Source: Roseivirga ehrenbergii (lineage in GTDB: Bacteria; Bacteroidota; Bacteroidia; Cytophagales; Cyclobacteriaceae). Taken from it: 64,000 nt of DNA. Where the stretch lies: positions 1-64,000 of the forward strand of contig NZ_LQZQ01000051.1 of the NCBI RefSeq assembly GCF_001593005.1, written 5' to 3'. The position numbers and the translations under genes were made by a program. Under the pieces are notes generated by a model that had not been told where the DNA came from, did not search any database, and was given only the letters and a program-made list of their open reading frames with translations. Each line of letters begins with the position of its first letter. Within the stretch, counting starts at the first letter, position 1. This document shows, piece by piece, positions 33,259-43,183 of this stretch.

Positions 33259-35469
33259 TTACTTATTGATACTGATTTCAACCCATCCTTGCCTTTCCAT
33301 GGCTAGAAAAGTATTGCCTGATTGTTTGATTTCATCGAAAGCTACAGGTACACGGTCGCGACCTTCAATATCGACAACTCCATATTTACCATTTCGGCTG
33401 ACGATAAAGTTAATATTGTCGGTGGTAGAAATGGAATCAAATTGAGGTGTTCGAACCAAGGCGCCTTCATGGTTTGCTAAACCGAATTGGTTATTTTTCT
33501 CAAGTAGAATAAAGTCTTGCTTTCTTATCAACTGATCATAAATAGCATCTAACACAAAGGTTCCATTTAGGTTGATTAGCCCATATAAATCATTGGTTTT
33601 CACTAGTGAAAGCCCATTGCTGAAAGATTCCACAGATTGAAGAGTGGGTTGAATTGTGATTTGGTCTTCTGTATTAATAAAGCCCCATTTACCGTTGATC
33701 ATGATGGCGCAAAGGCCTTGCGAAAACTCCTTGGCTTGTTGGTATCGGTTGGCGATGGTCAATAAGCCTTGTTCCGAAACAAAACCCCATTCATTTTCCA
33801 TCATTACCGAAATAAGGCCTTCACTATAAGCCCTAACCTGCTGTGTTTTTGAATCTAATTTAAAGGTTTGAGTAGTTGAGATTTGAAGTAATTCAAATTT
33901 GCTTTTCGATTTTAAAACCAAGAAATCCGGTGCTATCTGATACACCGAATCATAGGTGTTTGGACTGAGTTCGTTCGCACCAAAGTCGTAAATTTTGTAG
34001 CCGCCATCGGTTAATTCTGAAAAAGCTTTTTGATAGGGGATGAGGCGATCAATACTTCTGAAAATCTGTTGCTCGAATAAATCATAAATTCCATACTCTG
34101 TTCCTTGTTTGTAGAAAATTCGATTATCAATAATCTGGATGCTGTCCTTGTAGGGTGTTATTAACCAGTTGCCGTTGGGTTTAATGATACCCTGATTCCC
34201 TAAATATTCAGCAATGGCCATCCCCTTTTCAAAATCATTAATCTTATCAAAAATAAATGGTGTTTGCTCGTAGCCTTCATGGTCGAGTAAGCCGTATTTT
34301 CCGTTTTTAAGTGCTAAAAAGGAACCGTCATTTCTTGGGGTAATTTCCTCATAAAATTGAATTCCAATTCGTTTTCCACTGAGGTCATAAGGAATCCAAT
34401 TTTGGCCATCTTTTCTTTTTGATTGGGCAAGAATTACAGACTTATAAAACTGGATTGAATCGAATTGATAGGGAAGAATGTTTCTTCCCTCAAAGTTGAT
34501 CACACCTTCAAAACCATCTTTTTTTACGGCCAATAGGTTTGAGTGTGTATGCATAATTTGCATTCCTTGCACATAATGCACAAAAGAATTTTCGTCAGTA
34601 ATGTTAACTATTCCAATATTTCCATTGGTCTGAATACCCATTAAATTTTTGTCGATGAACCAAATTTCATCATGGGCAAGAGTTTTTGGATTTGATTCTA
34701 GCGTAAATACAGTCCATTTGTTGAAGGGGAGCACCTCTGCCTTGCCATTTCTTAAGTTTAAGGATTTGTATTCAGGAGGGATTATTAAACTTCCTTTTCT
34801 GTCGATCAGGCCTTCTTTGTTATAGTATTTTACTCTGAAAGTGTTTTCATTGTACCGCAGGATTAATTCGTAAAGGAAATCGGAAAGAGGCTTTCCTTGT
34901 AAATTGTATAGTGCATAAAGCCCTTGATTATTCTTAACTGAAAGTGTTTCACTATCAATTCGTTCTATGTGATTGTACTCTAAAGGAAGTAAAACGTTTC
35001 CACTCTTATTGAGTACACCAAACTGATTATCCTTTCCTGTTTTTTTTGCAACAATAAGGGCTTCACCTACAGGGTCTATCCATTGATATTCGGTAGGAAT
35101 TATCTGGTTTCCCTTTGCATTAATGGCTCCATAGTCATTCAGAATCGAAAATCGGCTTCTTTCGCCCACTATGAAAATGGTGTTGGTAAAAGGGTAAAGT
35201 TCAGAAAAGAGGTGGCGTGTAATTTTTGATCCATCAACATTGGCCAAGGCCCAGCGCTCATTTTGCTTAAGGCCTATGAGTCCACTAGCGGCTTCAAGTT
35301 TGCCCTTCGACCAACCAATATCATCATATATGGCTTCAATTACTACTTGATTGGTGGTGCTATTTCGGAGTCCTACCTTGCCGTTTTCAGAGAATTTCTC
35401 ATAGGAATCATTGCCCAATATGGGGTGAATGAAAAGTAAGGCTAAGATGAGACAGATTAAAACGCGCAA
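33259..35469 (-). CDS. Exported WG-repeat protein
   Basis: A 736-residue protein made largely of WG repeats (about 45-60 residues each): NQFGVLNKSGNVLLPLEY, KYGLLDHEGYEQ, GKWGFINTEDQ and NQFGLANHEGA are examples, at least ten in all. These fold into beta-propeller-like or beta-solenoid arrays thought to bind protein or glycans; the function is unknown. It opens with a signal peptide (LICLILALLFIHPILG). The start is probably TTG at 35469, since no ATG lies in front of the signal peptide. Stands alone, convergent with paaN and 73 bases downstream of hemA. Confidence 0.85.
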   Translation of the reverse strand: MRVLICLILALLFIHPILGNDSYEKFSENGKVGLRNSTTNQVVIEAIYDDIGWSKGKLEAASGLIGLKQNERWALANVDGSKITRHLFSELYPFTNTIFIVGERSRFSILNDYGAINAKGNQIIPTEYQWIDPVGEALIVAKKTGKDNQFGVLNKSGNVLLPLEYNHIERIDSETLSVKNNQGLYALYNLQGKPLSDFLYELILRYNENTFRVKYYNKEGLIDRKGSLIIPPEYKSLNLRNGKAEVLPFNKWTVFTLESNPKTLAHDEIWFIDKNLMGIQTNGNIGIVNITDENSFVHYVQGMQIMHTHSNLLAVKKDGFEGVINFEGRNILPYQFDSIQFYKSVILAQSKRKDGQNWIPYDLSGKRIGIQFYEEITPRNDGSFLALKNGKYGLLDHEGYEQTPFIFDKINDFEKGMAIAEYLGNQGIIKPNGNWLITPYKDSIQIIDNRIFYKQGTEYGIYDLFEQQIFRSIDRLIPYQKAFSELTDGGYKIYDFGANELSPNTYDSVYQIAPDFLVLKSKSKFELLQISTTQTFKLDSKTQQVRAYSEGLISVMMENEWGFVSEQGLLTIANRYQQAKEFSQGLCAIMINGKWGFINTEDQITIQPTLQSVESFSNGLSLVKTNDLYGLINLNGTFVLDAIYDQLIRKQDFILLEKNNQFGLANHEGALVRTPQFDSISTTDNINFIVSRNGKYGVVDIEGRDRVPVAFDEIKQSGNTFLAMERQGWVEISINK

Positions 35470-35542
35470 TTCTCAATATCAAAACGCAAGCTTAATAAAA
35501 TTTGATACGAATTAGAAGGAGGCTGAATGACTTTCGACTCGA

Positions 35543-36802
35543 TTATTTTTCTTTCGGAGTGTTTTCCAGATCGAAAAGCTCATTAAGCACATCAATTAAA
35601 GATTCAGCATCACCACGTTTACATGCTGCTTTTAATTGTAATACAGGAAGTTTAATGATCTTTTGTGTGATACTCTTAGAGAATCGCTCAGCAAATTCTT
35701 GTACTTCGGGGGAAGCATTTTTTAAGTGTCTGGTTATCTCATCTTGACGGATTTGCTCCAGCGCATTCTTGAGTTTATGAATGGTGGGTGAAACAACCAT
35801 CTCTTTCGACCAGTCATTAAATTCAGCTATGGCCTCTTCAATAATGGCTTCTACCAATGGAATTGATGATTTTCTCTTTTCGACAGCCGCTGATGCTTTG
35901 TCGTTGATTTCATCAATATTGAACAAAGTAACGCCACTCAATTTCCCAACTTCAGGGCTGATACTTCTAGGAATAGAAAGGTCAACAAAGAATTTGAAAC
36001 CATTATTTATTTCCCCTGCCAATTCTTTGTTAATGATTGGGGTGCTGTGGGCTACTGAAGAGATAATCAAGTCGTATTCTGCAATAGCTTCTTTCAATTC
36101 AGAAAAAGGAATTACAGCTTGGTTGCACTCTAATGCTAATGCTTCTGCTTTTTCTGTTGTTCTATTGCAGATAGCTACAGTAAGATCGGTTTCAGAAAGG
36201 TGTCTACAAACGTCTGCACCAATTTCTCCAATGCCTAAAATAAGTACTTTAGGCTCTATAATAGTAGATGCTAAATTCTGAACCAGTTCGGCAGCAGCAT
36301 AAGAAACGCTTGCAGCGCCATCTCTGAATGAAGTTTCTTGAACTACTCTTTTGCTGCTAAAGAAAATGGTATGCATTAAGCGGTGTAAAAAAGGCCCTGC
36401 CAATTGTGCGTCTGCTGCCCACTGATAAGCTCTTTTTACTTGATTTGAAATTTGGAGGTCACCTACTACTTGGGCTTCAAGGCCTAATGATACTCTGAAA
36501 AGGTGATTAACTGCCTCTTCACTTTCAAATGAATTGAAATAATTAATATAGGCATCGGCATTTAAAATCCCTTTCTTGATGGCAATCAATTTAATGATTT
36601 CAAGATCTAGGTTTTGTTCTGCAGAATAATAAACCTCTGTACGGTTACAGGTAGAAAGGATCAAGGCTTCTGTTAAGGACAGAACCTCTGAAACTTCACT
36701 AAGAATAGATTTGATTGTGAGCTCATCAATGGAAATAATTTCCCTGATTTCAACTGGTGCCTTTTTATAAGACAAACTTATCGCTCTGAATTTACCCTGC
36801 AT
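35543..36802 (-). CDS. hemA: Glutamyl-tRNA reductase
   Basis: First enzyme of C5 haem biosynthesis: reduces glutamyl-tRNA to glutamate-1-semialdehyde with NADPH. 419 residues, with the catalytic Cys52 in LSTCNRTEVYY, the QVVGDLQISNQVKRAY region, the cofactor loop ILGIGEIGADVC, and the C-terminal dimerisation helix. Full length. A promoter-like TATTTTTG stands 34 bases upstream. hemF, later in the same pathway, is elsewhere in the window (58614); no other haem genes lie beside either. Confidence 0.96.
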   Translation of the reverse strand: MQGKFRAISLSYKKAPVEIREIISIDELTIKSILSEVSEVLSLTEALILSTCNRTEVYYSAEQNLDLEIIKLIAIKKGILNADAYINYFNSFESEEAVNHLFRVSLGLEAQVVGDLQISNQVKRAYQWAADAQLAGPFLHRLMHTIFFSSKRVVQETSFRDGAASVSYAAAELVQNLASTIIEPKVLILGIGEIGADVCRHLSETDLTVAICNRTTEKAEALALECNQAVIPFSELKEAIAEYDLIISSVAHSTPIINKELAGEINNGFKFFVDLSIPRSISPEVGKLSGVTLFNIDEINDKASAAVEKRKSSIPLVEAIIEEAIAEFNDWSKEMVVSPTIHKLKNALEQIRQDEITRHLKNASPEVQEFAERFSKSITQKIIKLPVLQLKAACKRGDAESLIDVLNELFDLENTPKEK

Positions 36803-36836
36803 TATTGCTTACGCCTTTCCTCTAAATTCTTATGTG

Positions 36837-36844
36837 CAAAAATA
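36837..36844 (-). promoter_or_regulatory. Probable -7 box of hemA
   Basis: TATTTTTG on the minus strand fits TAnnTTTG; a T-rich stretch lies at -33 spacing. The hemA ATG is 34 bases downstream. Confidence 0.45.
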
Positions 36845-37020
36845 GCCTCTAACTATCTGTAAAAAAAGTGATCAAAATCATGTATTCTTATTTAGAATCA
36901 GTTTAAACAACTCTACTGGTTCTTGTTGCTTATTTAATGATTTCGTTTCAATTAAATGTAATTGATCTTAAAGTAAGAATATATTATATTAAATCGCAAT
37001 TTTATAAATTGAGTCAATCG

Positions 37021-37980
37021 ATGATGAATATAAAACGCCTAGTGAGAAACTACTTTGGGTTTTCTAAAACTCAGACCAATGGTTTTATGGTTTTGACTCC
37101 GTTAATGTTTGTTCTACTTTTTGCCCCAGGTATTTACCGTAACCTAACTCAAATTGAATACAATGAGTTCGATTCTGACAAAAGACATTTAGACAGCTTA
37201 GTTGGTTTATGGAGAAATAATATGAAGCCTAGCTTGGAGAAAGATGTATTGCCAGACGTCAATATTCGGCTTACTTTCTTTGAGCCCAATACAGCAACTG
37301 AAGAAGAGTTGATGGGAGTAGGTTTAGGTCAGCGTTTGGCAAGCAGAATTAATAATTACAGAAATGCGGGTGGGAGTTTCAAGGTCAAGTCAGATTTGAA
37401 ACGTATTTATGGATTTCCCGATAGTCTTTATCAAGTATTAGAAAAATATATACAGTTACCAGACGAACTGCCTCAGTCTGAAGTGAGAGTTGCACAACCT
37501 AGCCCTAGTGAAAAGCCTGTTAAAAGGGAGCGTAAACCGTACAATGAGGAAACGGAAAGTACTTTGGAACTTGAGAATTTTATTTTAGATATTAATGAGG
37601 TTGATTCTCTGGATTTACAAAAATTGAGAGGGATTGGGCCTGCTTATTCAAGTAGAATAGTGAAATTTCGCCAATTGTTAGGTGGTTTTAGTAGTATTGA
37701 TCAAGTCAAGGAAGTTTTTGGTATTACTGACTCATTGTACCAAAGCATTGCTCCACAACTTAGGGTGGATGAGGCTTACCAACCTGTTCAAATCAATATC
37801 AACATAGCAACTTTTAAAGAGATAAACGCCCATCCTTATATCAGTTACGAGCAAACTAAGGAAATCATGAACGCCAAAAGCAAGTTTGGGAAATTTCGGT
37901 CTGCCGAGGATTTGAAACGTTTAAGCCTCTTCGATTCAATTCAAATCGTTAAATTGATTCCATATCTTCAATTTCAATGA
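37021..37980 (+). CDS. Helix-hairpin-helix domain protein with N-terminal membrane anchor
   Basis: About 319 residues from ATG 37021 (MMNIKRLVRNYFGF), where the frame is open further upstream but without a helix. One hydrophobic segment (about 21-36) anchors it. Three helix-hairpin-helix units follow, each opening FEPNTATEEEL, DINEVDSLDLQKLRGIG and NINIATFKEINA, and each ending in a GFxSxxxLKRxYGxxDSL-like stretch, near residues 90-145, 200-255 and 265-318. HhH units usually bind DNA non-specifically; similar ComEA-like Bacteroidota proteins are uncharacterised. The next gene, nnr, starts in its stop (ATGA). Confidence 0.82.
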   Translation: MMNIKRLVRNYFGFSKTQTNGFMVLTPLMFVLLFAPGIYRNLTQIEYNEFDSDKRHLDSLVGLWRNNMKPSLEKDVLPDVNIRLTFFEPNTATEEELMGVGLGQRLASRINNYRNAGGSFKVKSDLKRIYGFPDSLYQVLEKYIQLPDELPQSEVRVAQPSPSEKPVKRERKPYNEETESTLELENFILDINEVDSLDLQKLRGIGPAYSSRIVKFRQLLGGFSSIDQVKEVFGITDSLYQSIAPQLRVDEAYQPVQININIATFKEINAHPYISYEQTKEIMNAKSKFGKFRSAEDLKRLSLFDSIQIVKLIPYLQFQ

Positions 37981-39485
37981 TCAAAATTTTAAGTGCTGAA
38001 CAAATTCGCAGATGGGATTTGTATACAATTAAAAACGAACCTATTTCATCATTTGATTTGATGGAGCGGGCTTCAGAAGCTTTCGTCAAACTGTTATTAA
38101 CCAAAATTAACCATAGGCCTAATGTCGATGTGGTGTGTGGTCCTGGGAATAATGGGGGAGATGGGGTTGCTATTGCGAGGTTGCTTATTGAAAATGGGTT
38201 GAAAGTGAATTGTCACTTGATCGATTTTGGAGTGAAGCTTTCGGAAGATTGCCGAAAGAGCTATCGAAAATATTTAAATATCAGTCAGGTAAATATTGTT
38301 AAACAATCTAAGGAATTAGACCTCAGCGGAGAACTTATTATTGATGCTGTGTTTGGTTCTGGTTTGAGCAGGCCTGCAACAGGTCTTGCAGCAGAAATTA
38401 TACAATTGATAAATCAGAGCAGTGCAAAAACTGTTTCTGTCGATATGCCTTCAGGTCTTTTTGCGGATAAAGTGAATTTGACGGGGAGGATTGTAGAGGC
38501 CGACTGGACCATCACTTTTCAAGTTCCGAAACTTTCATTTCTAACTCCTGAATCTGGTTTTTATGTTGGCGAATGGTCGGCAGTTGACATTGGTTTAGAT
38601 CCAAGTTTTTTAATAACAGAAAATTCTGATTACTCAATTTTTGAAAAGAGTGACATCGATCGTTCTCTTTTTATTAGGAAAAAGTATGACCATAAAGGCA
38701 AATACGGCCGAGTATTGATGGTGGTGGGTAGTTTAGGCAAAATAGGTGCGGCTTATTTGTCGTCCAAGGCTGCTCTTAAATCCGGAACGGGACTTCTTAC
38801 CGTACATATTCCTAAAGTAGGCTATGGGCCATTACAGACATCTTTACCTGAAGCCATGGTTTCTTTAGATTCAGAAGAGGAATTTATTACTCATGTAGAT
38901 AATGTTGACGCCTTCGATGCCATTGGGATTGGGCCTGGGCTGGGGACTAACCCAAAGACGGGGAAAATACTTAAGTCATTATTCACATCTTTTAACAAGC
39001 CTATGGCAATAGATGCGGATGCTTTAAACCTAATTGCATTAGATAAAGAGTTGATTGATTTAGTACCCAAGGGTTCTGTACTTACGCCCCACATAGGAGA
39101 GTTCAATCGGTTATTTGGAGAATGCGATAACGGATTGGAGCGAATTGAGAAAGTGAAGTCGATAGCAATTGAAAAGCAATTGGTAATAGTATTGAAAGGC
39201 GCACATACTGTGATTGCTACACCAGACGGTAAAGTTCATTTTAATTCCACAGGAAATTCGGGGATGGCTACTGCTGGTTGTGGAGATGTGTTGACAGGAA
39301 TCATCAGCGCATTCATAGCACGAGGAGGTGATACTTCGACTTCTGCAAAAGTCGGGGTATGTATACATGGATGGGCTGGCGATTTAGCTGAAAAAACAGT
39401 AGGGAAAACCGCATTGATGGCATCAGATTTGCTGTCTGCATTACCAAAAGTTTTTAGCAACGTAGAGAGTAGTGATTTTATTTGA
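37977..39485 (+). CDS. nnr: Bifunctional NAD(P)H-hydrate epimerase / ADP-dependent dehydratase
   Basis: Repairs damaged NAD(P)H. The N-terminal epimerase domain (about 1-210) has VDVVCGPGNNGGDGVAIARLL and LIIDAVFGSGLSRP; the C-terminal dehydratase domain (about 220-502) has KGKYGRVLMVVGS, GIGPGLGTNP, LTPHIGEFNRL, LKGAHTVIA and GNSGMATAGCGDVLTGIIS. At 502 residues it is the full fused form. Its start overlaps the HhH gene by four bases, implying co-translation although no functional link is known. Confidence 0.95.
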   Translation: MIKILSAEQIRRWDLYTIKNEPISSFDLMERASEAFVKLLLTKINHRPNVDVVCGPGNNGGDGVAIARLLIENGLKVNCHLIDFGVKLSEDCRKSYRKYLNISQVNIVKQSKELDLSGELIIDAVFGSGLSRPATGLAAEIIQLINQSSAKTVSVDMPSGLFADKVNLTGRIVEADWTITFQVPKLSFLTPESGFYVGEWSAVDIGLDPSFLITENSDYSIFEKSDIDRSLFIRKKYDHKGKYGRVLMVVGSLGKIGAAYLSSKAALKSGTGLLTVHIPKVGYGPLQTSLPEAMVSLDSEEEFITHVDNVDAFDAIGIGPGLGTNPKTGKILKSLFTSFNKPMAIDADALNLIALDKELIDLVPKGSVLTPHIGEFNRLFGECDNGLERIEKVKSIAIEKQLVIVLKGAHTVIATPDGKVHFNSTGNSGMATAGCGDVLTGIISAFIARGGDTSTSAKVGVCIHGWAGDLAEKTVGKTALMASDLLSALPKVFSNVESSDFI

Positions 39486-39539
39486 AAAAACTGTAACTTT
39501 AACTAAACCTTTAGCGTGACTTAGGGGTCTTTATAGACG

Positions 39540-39917
39540 ATGAATCTTTTAAACCGAAACATATCAATCTCAAAAACATTAATGATTCTGTCATTAATGC
39601 TGTTTTCGGTTATGGCCAATGCTCAAAATGAGACTTTAGCCAATTTAAAGATGAACAATGACCCAAAGGTTAAAGTAGAAGTTTTCCCCAATCCAACATC
39701 TGATTTTCTGACAATCGACTTATCGAAGTTAGATTTGAAACAACCAAAAATTGAAATCAGAAATATTATTGGTAGTAAAATGGAAATGACTTCTGAAGAT
39801 CTTGGTGATAAGAAGCATCGAGTTGATGTTACTACCTACCCAAGAGGTTATTATCTTGTATTGGTAAAAGACGATCAGTCTAAATTTCAGCAAACGATTC
39901 GTTTTTCCAAGAAATAG
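39540..39917 (+). CDS. Minimal T9SS type A sorting-domain protein
   Basis: A 125-residue protein: signal peptide (cleavage near VMANAQ, residue 29), a spacer of about 15 residues, and then almost nothing but a type A C-terminal sorting domain (about 46-125: VFPNPTSDFLTIDLS, RNIIGSKM, TTYPRGYYLVLVKDDQ, IRFSKK). Such domains send proteins through the type IX secretion system to the surface and are normally removed or used for anchoring. Here there is no cargo to speak of. It stands between nnr and asnS with a terminator after it. Confidence 0.85.
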   Translation: MNLLNRNISISKTLMILSLMLFSVMANAQNETLANLKMNNDPKVKVEVFPNPTSDFLTIDLSKLDLKQPKIEIRNIIGSKMEMTSEDLGDKKHRVDVTTYPRGYYLVLVKDDQSKFQQTIRFSKK

Positions 39918-39958
39918 ATTTGATTAAAGACATTGCTGTAGTAAGTCTATGGTGTAAA

Positions 39959-39995
39959 AAAAAAGGTTTGAACCAATCAAGTTCAAACCTTTTTT
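39959..39995. terminator. Bidirectional terminator between the T9SS-domain gene and asnS
   Basis: Fifteen-base perfect stem (39959-39973 with 39981-39995), seven-base loop, A run and T run on the two sides, between convergent genes. Confidence 0.9.
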
Positions 39996-40014
39996 CATTT
40001 CAAGGGTGGTTCAA

Positions 40015-41460
40015 TTAAAACTCTGCATTTCCTGGCGTTCTTGGGAAAGGAATTACGTCTCTAATATTGGCCATGCCTGTCACGAATATAATCAGCCTTT
40101 CAAAACCTAATCCGAAGCCGCTATGAGGTGCAGAACCATATCTTCGGGTATCTAAATACCATTCCATTTCATGAGTAGGTACTCCCATTTCGTTCATTCT
40201 GCTAACAAGCTTGTCAAGCCTTTCTTCGCGCTGAGAACCGCCAACTATTTCGCCAATTCCAGGGAAAAGGATATCCATTGCGCCCACTGTTTTTTCATCG
40301 TCATTCATTCTCATATAGAACGACTTGATGTCTTTTGGGTAGTTGGTTAGGATTACTGGTTTTTTGAAATGCTTCTCTACCAAATAGCGTTCATGTTCCG
40401 ACTGAAGGTCGGTGCCCCAGCCTTCAATTAAGTATTGGAATTTCTTTTTCTTGTTGGGGTTGCAGTTTCTGAGTATATCAATGGCTTCAGTATATGTAAC
40501 TCTTTCAAAGTCGTTTTCTGCCACAAACCTCAGTTTTTCGGTGAGCGTCATTTCGCTCTTTTCGTTAGCTGGCTTATTTTTCTCCTCATCGATTAATCGT
40601 TGTTCAAGAAATGCTAAATCATCGGCACAGTTCTCTAAAGCGTAATTGATTAAGTATTTTAAAAATTCTTCCGCCAAGTCCATGTTGTCTTGAAGGTCAT
40701 AGAATGCCATTTCTGGTTCTATCATCCAAAACTCAGCAAGGTGTCTTGTTGTGTTTGAATTTTCAGCTCTGAAAGTCGGTCCAAAGGTGTAAATATCGGA
40801 AAGTGCTAAAGCGCCTAATTCACCTTCTAATTGGCCTGAAACGGTGAGGTTAGTTTCCTTTTCAAAAAAGTCTTCCTTAAAGTCGACCGATCCGTCCTCT
40901 TTCAAAGGAGGGTTTTTAGCGTCTAAGGTAGTTACGCGGAACATTTCACCAGCGCCTTCTGCATCTGACCCCGTAATAATTGGGGTGTGCATGTAGAAGA
41001 ATTTCTTGTCGTTAAAGAAGTTATGGACTGCAAAAGCCATGGCATGGCGAATTCTGAACACAGCCCCAAATGTGTTGGTGCGAGGCCTTAAGTGTGCAAT
41101 TTCCCTCAAGAATTCCATAGAATGCTTTTTGGGCTGTAAGGGGTATTTTTCTGGGTCGGCAGCGCCAAGAATTTCAATTTCTTTTGCATTGATTTCAAAC
41201 TTCTGTCCCGCGCCTTGAGATTCAACAAGGGTTCCGTTCACAGCAATACATGCTCCTGTAGAAACTAGTTTAAGAATTTCATCTGAAATCAAATTAGGGT
41301 CGGCTACGATTTGAAGGTTATTGATTGTGGAGCCATCATTTAGGGCAATGAAATTTACATTTTTATTACCTCTTTTGGTTCTTACCCATCCTTTTACAGT
41401 TACCTCAATATTGGTTTGACTGTTCTTTAATAACGCTTCAATTTTGATTCTTTTTGTCAT
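40015..41460 (-). CDS. asnS: Asparaginyl-tRNA synthetase
   Basis: Class II aminoacyl-tRNA synthetase, 481 residues. N-terminal OB-fold anticodon-binding domain (about 15-105, [24 protein letters not shown] in parts), then a class IIb catalytic domain: motif 2-like [24 protein letters not shown] ([15 protein letters not shown] seen), and motif 3 [33 protein letters not shown] near 165 fits AsnRS (AspRS-like proteins differ there). Full length, alone on its transcript. Confidence 0.96.
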   Translation of the reverse strand: MTKRIKIEALLKNSQTNIEVTVKGWVRTKRGNKNVNFIALNDGSTINNLQIVADPNLISDEILKLVSTGACIAVNGTLVESQGAGQKFEINAKEIEILGAADPEKYPLQPKKHSMEFLREIAHLRPRTNTFGAVFRIRHAMAFAVHNFFNDKKFFYMHTPIITGSDAEGAGEMFRVTTLDAKNPPLKEDGSVDFKEDFFEKETNLTVSGQLEGELGALALSDIYTFGPTFRAENSNTTRHLAEFWMIEPEMAFYDLQDNMDLAEEFLKYLINYALENCADDLAFLEQRLIDEEKNKPANEKSEMTLTEKLRFVAENDFERVTYTEAIDILRNCNPNKKKKFQYLIEGWGTDLQSEHERYLVEKHFKKPVILTNYPKDIKSFYMRMNDDEKTVGAMDILFPGIGEIVGGSQREERLDKLVSRMNEMGVPTHEMEWYLDTRRYGSAPHSGFGLGFERLIIFVTGMANIRDVIPFPRTPGNAEF

Positions 41461-41663
41461 AATAAACCCGAGTTGGTTTTTAGTAAAAAAAACGAATGCA
41501 AAACAAGTCTTTTTTGAAGTGATTCACAACGTGATTACTAAAAATAAGCATTGAGAACATATTCCGAACAATGTTGTGGAGTGTTCGTAAAACCTACTTG
41601 AAATAGTTTTTTGACACATTTGTTAAATTTGCATGATTTTTGTTAAAAAGTCGGCTAATCTAA

Positions 41664-41693
41664 TTTGTTCCTCAATTCTTTATTCTAAATTTG
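41664..41693 (+). promoter_or_regulatory. Promoter of rpoN
   Basis: TTTG (41664-41667), 18 bases, then TAAATTTG (41686-41693): a complete match to the Bacteroidota housekeeping promoter, ending 27 bases before the rpoN ATG. A second TAAATTTG lies at 41624-41631. Confidence 0.65.
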
Positions 41694-41720
41694 CTTATAA
41701 CCAATAGGATTTTTCTATCA

Positions 41721-43181
41721 ATGCAAAAACTTAGTCTAAATCAGTCTCTTAGCCAAAAGCTGTCGCCACAGCAAATACAGTTTATTAAGCTGTTGCAGGT
41801 GCCAACTGCTGAGTTGGACACTAGGATTGAGGAAGAGTTGGAAATCAACCCAGCTTTAGAAGAAGGAAGAGAAGAGCCTGAAGCCCCAACAACAGAAGAG
41901 GATTTTGATGAACCATCTGACGATATTTCTTCAACTGAAGACCTAAATGTTGAAGATTATTTGGGAGATGATGAATATGCAGGTTACAAAATGCAAGGTG
42001 ATGGTAATTACTCTGAGGATGACGACAGAGAAATGCCTGTAGCTATGCAAAGCTCTTTGAATGATCAATTGGAAATGCAATTGGGATTTTTGGGTCTTGA
42101 TGAACGTCAAACTTTAGTTGCTAAACAACTTATTGGAAGTATTGAAGGCGATGGATATATCAGAAGAGAGTTAGATGCGATTGTAAATGACTTGGCCTTT
42201 GCTCAAAATATAGAGACAGACGTTGATGAACTTGAAGACTTACTTCGTGAAATCCAGCAGTTTGATCCGCCCGGCATTGGGGCAAGAAATTTAAAGGAGT
42301 GTCTTCTAATTCAACTCGAGAGAAGGTGGGAAGAAGATGACCCTGATCCAGCGGTAGAAATGGCAAAGGCCATCCTGTCTGTTTGTTTTGAAGAGTTTAC
42401 AAAGAAACATTACGATAAGATTATAAAGAAACTCAATATTGAGGATGAAGTGTTGATGAAGGATGCAATTCACCTCATTACTAAATTAAACCCGAAGCCA
42501 GGAGGCGTTTCTGGCGGGATGGCTAAAACCCAGTATTTGATCCCTGATTTTATTCTTACCAATAATGATGGTGAATTCGATTTAACCTTGAATTCAAGAA
42601 ATGCGCCTGAATTAAGAGTGAGCCAGTCGTATTCAGATATGTTTTCGGCTTATGATAAGAGCGATAAAAAAGACAAGAAACTGAAAGAGACGGTTTCTTT
42701 TGTAAAACAAAAACTAGATGCAGCCAAATGGTTTATTGATGCCATAAAGCAGCGTCAGAATACACTCTTGCGCACCATGGACGCGATGGTGAGGTTTCAG
42801 TATGAATTCTTTTTAGAAGGTGATGAAACGAAACTTCGACCAATGATTTTGAAGGACATTGCCAACGAAATCAATATGGATATTTCTACGGTTTCCCGTG
42901 TGGCCAACTCAAAATCGGTTCAAACAGATTTTGGTATATTTCCACTGAAGTACTTTTTCTCAGAAGGTATTTCAACAGTTTCTGGTGAAGATGTGAGTAG
43001 CCGTGAAGTGAAGAATATTTTAAATCAGCTTATAGATAATGAAGATAAGAGTAAACCATTATCTGATGATAAATTAGAGAAATCACTAAAGGCAAAAGGT
43101 TATAATATTGCCAGAAGAACTGTGGCCAAATATCGAGAACAATTGAATATTCCTGTCGCAAGATTAAGAAAAGAACTATAA
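41721..43181 (+). CDS. rpoN: RNA polymerase sigma-54 factor
   Basis: Sigma-54, 486 residues from ATG 41721 (MQKLSLNQSLSQKLSPQQIQ), which begins region I; the upstream ATG at 41691 would add a non-family extension. An acidic region II follows (about 50-120), the core-binding domain is central (IQQFDPPGIGARNLKECLL), and the C-terminus carries the DNA-binding domain with DISTVSRVANSK and the RpoN box ARRTVAKYREQLNIP. It needs an ATP-driven activator and recognises GG/GC promoters at -24/-12. The following membrane protein gene starts three bases behind the stop. Confidence 0.97.
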   Translation: MQKLSLNQSLSQKLSPQQIQFIKLLQVPTAELDTRIEEELEINPALEEGREEPEAPTTEEDFDEPSDDISSTEDLNVEDYLGDDEYAGYKMQGDGNYSEDDDREMPVAMQSSLNDQLEMQLGFLGLDERQTLVAKQLIGSIEGDGYIRRELDAIVNDLAFAQNIETDVDELEDLLREIQQFDPPGIGARNLKECLLIQLERRWEEDDPDPAVEMAKAILSVCFEEFTKKHYDKIIKKLNIEDEVLMKDAIHLITKLNPKPGGVSGGMAKTQYLIPDFILTNNDGEFDLTLNSRNAPELRVSQSYSDMFSAYDKSDKKDKKLKETVSFVKQKLDAAKWFIDAIKQRQNTLLRTMDAMVRFQYEFFLEGDETKLRPMILKDIANEINMDISTVSRVANSKSVQTDFGIFPLKYFFSEGISTVSGEDVSSREVKNILNQLIDNEDKSKPLSDDKLEKSLKAKGYNIARRTVAKYREQLNIPVARLRKEL

Positions 43182-43183
43182 GG

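Noticed and set aside
41461-41720. Coding or RNA gene between asnS and rpoN
   Set aside because: Only promoter-like sequences are seen; no frame or fold.
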